Shown piece after piece: positions 62,377 through 64,000 of a stretch of DNA of 64,000 bases; positions within the stretch are counted from its first letter, which is position 1; each line of letters opens with the position of its first letter. The position numbers and the translations under genes are program-made. The notes below the pieces were generated by a model. That model saw only the letters and a list, made by a program, of their open reading frames with translations, had not been told where the DNA came from and made no database searches. The DNA lies in contig NAJO01000007.1 in assembly GCA_002077065.1 (NCBI GenBank), positions 620,001 through 684,000 on the forward strand, read 5' to 3'. Source of the stretch: Cryoendolithus antarcticus (lineage: Eukaryota > Ascomycota > Dothideomycetes > Cladosporiales > Cladosporiaceae).

Positions 62377-64000
62377 ATGGCGAACAATCAGGAGGTCCCG
62401 GATGACTGGGAGGCGGAGATTCCTTCACACCCTGCTCAAGGCCAACGGGGAACATTCGTACCCGGAGCGAACTCATTTCAGCCAGGCGCACAGTCTTTCC
62501 AACCACAGGCATACGGCCAGTACGGGCAATACGCACAGCAACCTCAGTACAACGGCGCATATCAACAGTACGGTGGCCAACAAAGCTACCAGCAATATGG
62601 CGCCCAGGCATATCCACAGCAGCAAGGCTACCAGAACCAGCAATATGGCTACGGTCAGCAACAATACCCACAGTCATCTGTCCCGGAGCAACAGTCACAG
62701 AAGCAGTCATATGTCCCTCCACAGCAACGGCAGCCTCAAGTACCAATGCTCGCTCGGCGAGGCGATGCATCCTTCATTCCCTCCTCACAACCGCCTGCTT
62801 CTGCGCCGCCACCAAAGGCTACGAACGGAACCGCACCTGCACCAGTCAAGACACTCTCACTGAGTGCAGCAGATACCGGAGCTGCGCCTGTGAAGACGGA
62901 GAAAGGTGGGGCGAAAGTACTGTCACTCGGTCTACCTGCGCCTGCCGCACCCAAGAAGGACATGGAGAAAGCAGTAGATGAGAAGGCGCCTGGAGCCGGC
63001 AAGACCGTGACAGCAGCCAAGGCTATCGAGAAGACTGGAGAGCCGACACCACTAAGCAGCAACACTTCACCCACAGCCTCTGGCAGATCCTCACCCTCGG
63101 CTGCAGAGACGAAGAAGGCAGAGAAGAGGGCGGCAGACATAGTCGCTCAGGAGCAAGCGGCTGAAGTAGACGAAGAGGTCATCGAAGAATTATACGGCAA
63201 GGAGCACGTGAATGTAATCTTCCTCGGTCACGTCGATGCAGGCAAGAGCACACTGGGTGGCAGCATCCTGTATGCCTCCGGCAGGGTCGACGAGAGGACG
63301 ATGGACAAGTACAAGCGTGAGTCGAAGGAGCTAGGTCGAGAGTCATGGTACTTGTCATGGGCACTCGATCAGACCAAGGAGGAGCGCAGCAAGGGTAAGA
63401 CGGTCGAAGTCGGCCGAGGATCGTTCGACACAGAGAAGCGGAAGTACTCCATTCTTGATGCGCCTGGCCACAAGACCTACGTGCCCAACATGGTCTCTGG
63501 TGCAAGTCAGGCAGATGTCGGCGTCCTCGTGGTCTCCGCACGGAAGGGTGAGTACGAGACGGGCTTCGAGAAAGGCGGCCAGACTAGGGAACACGCCATG
63601 CTTGCTAAGACCCAAGGCGTGAACAAACTCATCGTCGCCGTCAACAAAATGGACGACGTAACCGTCAACTGGTCCCAAGACCGCTACAACGAATGTCTCG
63701 CCAAACTCACCGCCTTCCTCAAAGGTCTCGGCTACAACCCCAAGACAGACCTTATCTTCATGCCCATAGCCGCCCAACAATTACACGGAATCAAAGACCG
63801 CATCCCCGCCGGCCTCGCGCCCTGGTACGATGGTCCCTCCCTCCTCGAAGCCCTAGACAACATGCCCACACTCGAGCGCAAGCTTGGCGCGCCCTTCATG
63901 ATGCCCATCAGCGCCAAGTACCGCGACATGGGCACTATGATTGAAGGCAAGATCGAAGCCGGTATCCTGAAGAAGGACCAGAAATACCTCATGATGCCCA
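62377..64000 (+). CDS. sup35: Translation termination factor eRF3 (Sup35), 3' part beyond window
   Basis: GTPase partner of eRF1 in stop-codon recognition and peptide release. 541 codons lie in the window. N domain (about 1-125): FVPGANSFQPGAQSFQP, then repeated Q/Y/G/N units (YGQYGQYAQQPQYNGAYQQY), a prion-like composition as in yeast Sup35. M domain (about 130-270): Lys/Glu/Ala/Pro-rich. GTPase domain from about 278: P-loop GHVDAGKST (284-292), DAPGHKTYVPNMVSGASQAD (switch II region, from about 361), NKMDD (about 422) and PISAKYRDMG. The switch I stretch KERSKGKTVEVGR is eRF3-specific. The ATG at 62377 (MANNQEVPDDWE) is the usual start in filamentous fungi. Confidence 0.95.
   Translation, partial: MANNQEVPDDWEAEIPSHPAQGQRGTFVPGANSFQPGAQSFQPQAYGQYGQYAQQPQYNGAYQQYGGQQSYQQYGAQAYPQQQGYQNQQYGYGQQQYPQSSVPEQQSQKQSYVPPQQRQPQVPMLARRGDASFIPSSQPPASAPPPKATNGTAPAPVKTLSLSAADTGAAPVKTEKGGAKVLSLGLPAPAAPKKDMEKAVDEKAPGAGKTVTAAKAIEKTGEPTPLSSNTSPTASGRSSPSAAETKKAEKRAADIVAQEQAAEVDEEVIEELYGKEHVNVIFLGHVDAGKSTLGGSILYASGRVDERTMDKYKRESKELGRESWYLSWALDQTKEERSKGKTVEVGRGSFDTEKRKYSILDAPGHKTYVPNMVSGASQADVGVLVVSARKGEYETGFEKGGQTREHAMLAKTQGVNKLIVAVNKMDDVTVNWSQDRYNECLAKLTAFLKGLGYNPKTDLIFMPIAAQQLHGIKDRIPAGLAPWYDGPSLLEALDNMPTLERKLGAPFMMPISAKYRDMGTMIEGKIEAGILKKDQKYLMMP

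Overview
The window is nuclear DNA from a filamentous ascomycete. Genes lie close together on both strands. Most have 0 to 4 short introns (about 47-60 nt, GTRNGN donors, CTRAC/CTGAC branch-like sites, CAG/TAG acceptors). The gene set is typical of Pezizomycotina: a Zn2Cys6 regulator, Mlp1/TPR, Fmp52, COX15, SUP35 and a GPI-anchored GH16 glucanase. A Dothideomycete-like fungus is my inference only; no rRNA or marker gene here settles it.

Left part (1-17.4 kb): a partial unknown gene, a nucleotide-sugar transporter, a PLP aminotransferase, a small Rossmann protein, a short-chain dehydrogenase, a Zn2Cys6 transcription factor, a quinone-oxidoreductase-like MDR protein, the glycerol-3-phosphate acyltransferase of glycerolipid synthesis, an NTF2/SnoaL-like protein and TFIIE-beta. 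Centre (17.8-42.6 kb): the 2,150-residue nuclear basket protein Mlp1/TPR, COX15, a BTB-domain protein, a secreted GH16 protein with a 23-residue minisatellite, the HECT ligase Ufd4/TRIP12, Fmp52 and Bfr2/AATF.

Right part (42.9-61.8 kb): an accessory-looking region. Three tandem RBR (RING-IBR-RING) E3 ligase genes come first, and two of them carry disruptions. Next, in 10 kb, come seven paralogous MYND zinc-finger genes. All have one phase-1 intron at the same place and share an unnamed C-terminal region of about 180-200 residues. Three of them also share a 33-nt upstream element. A HECT ligase with an AZUL-like N-terminus (UBE3A type) closes the region. With Ufd4, five predicted E3 loci lie within about 28 kb. 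The window ends inside SUP35 (eRF3), which has a Q/Y/G-rich prion-like N-terminus.

All gene models were spliced by eye using frame continuity, splice motifs and alignment among paralogs in this window. Several introns are multiples of three and hide inside open frames; these are noted in the entries. No tRNA, rRNA, transposon or CRISPR array was recognised.
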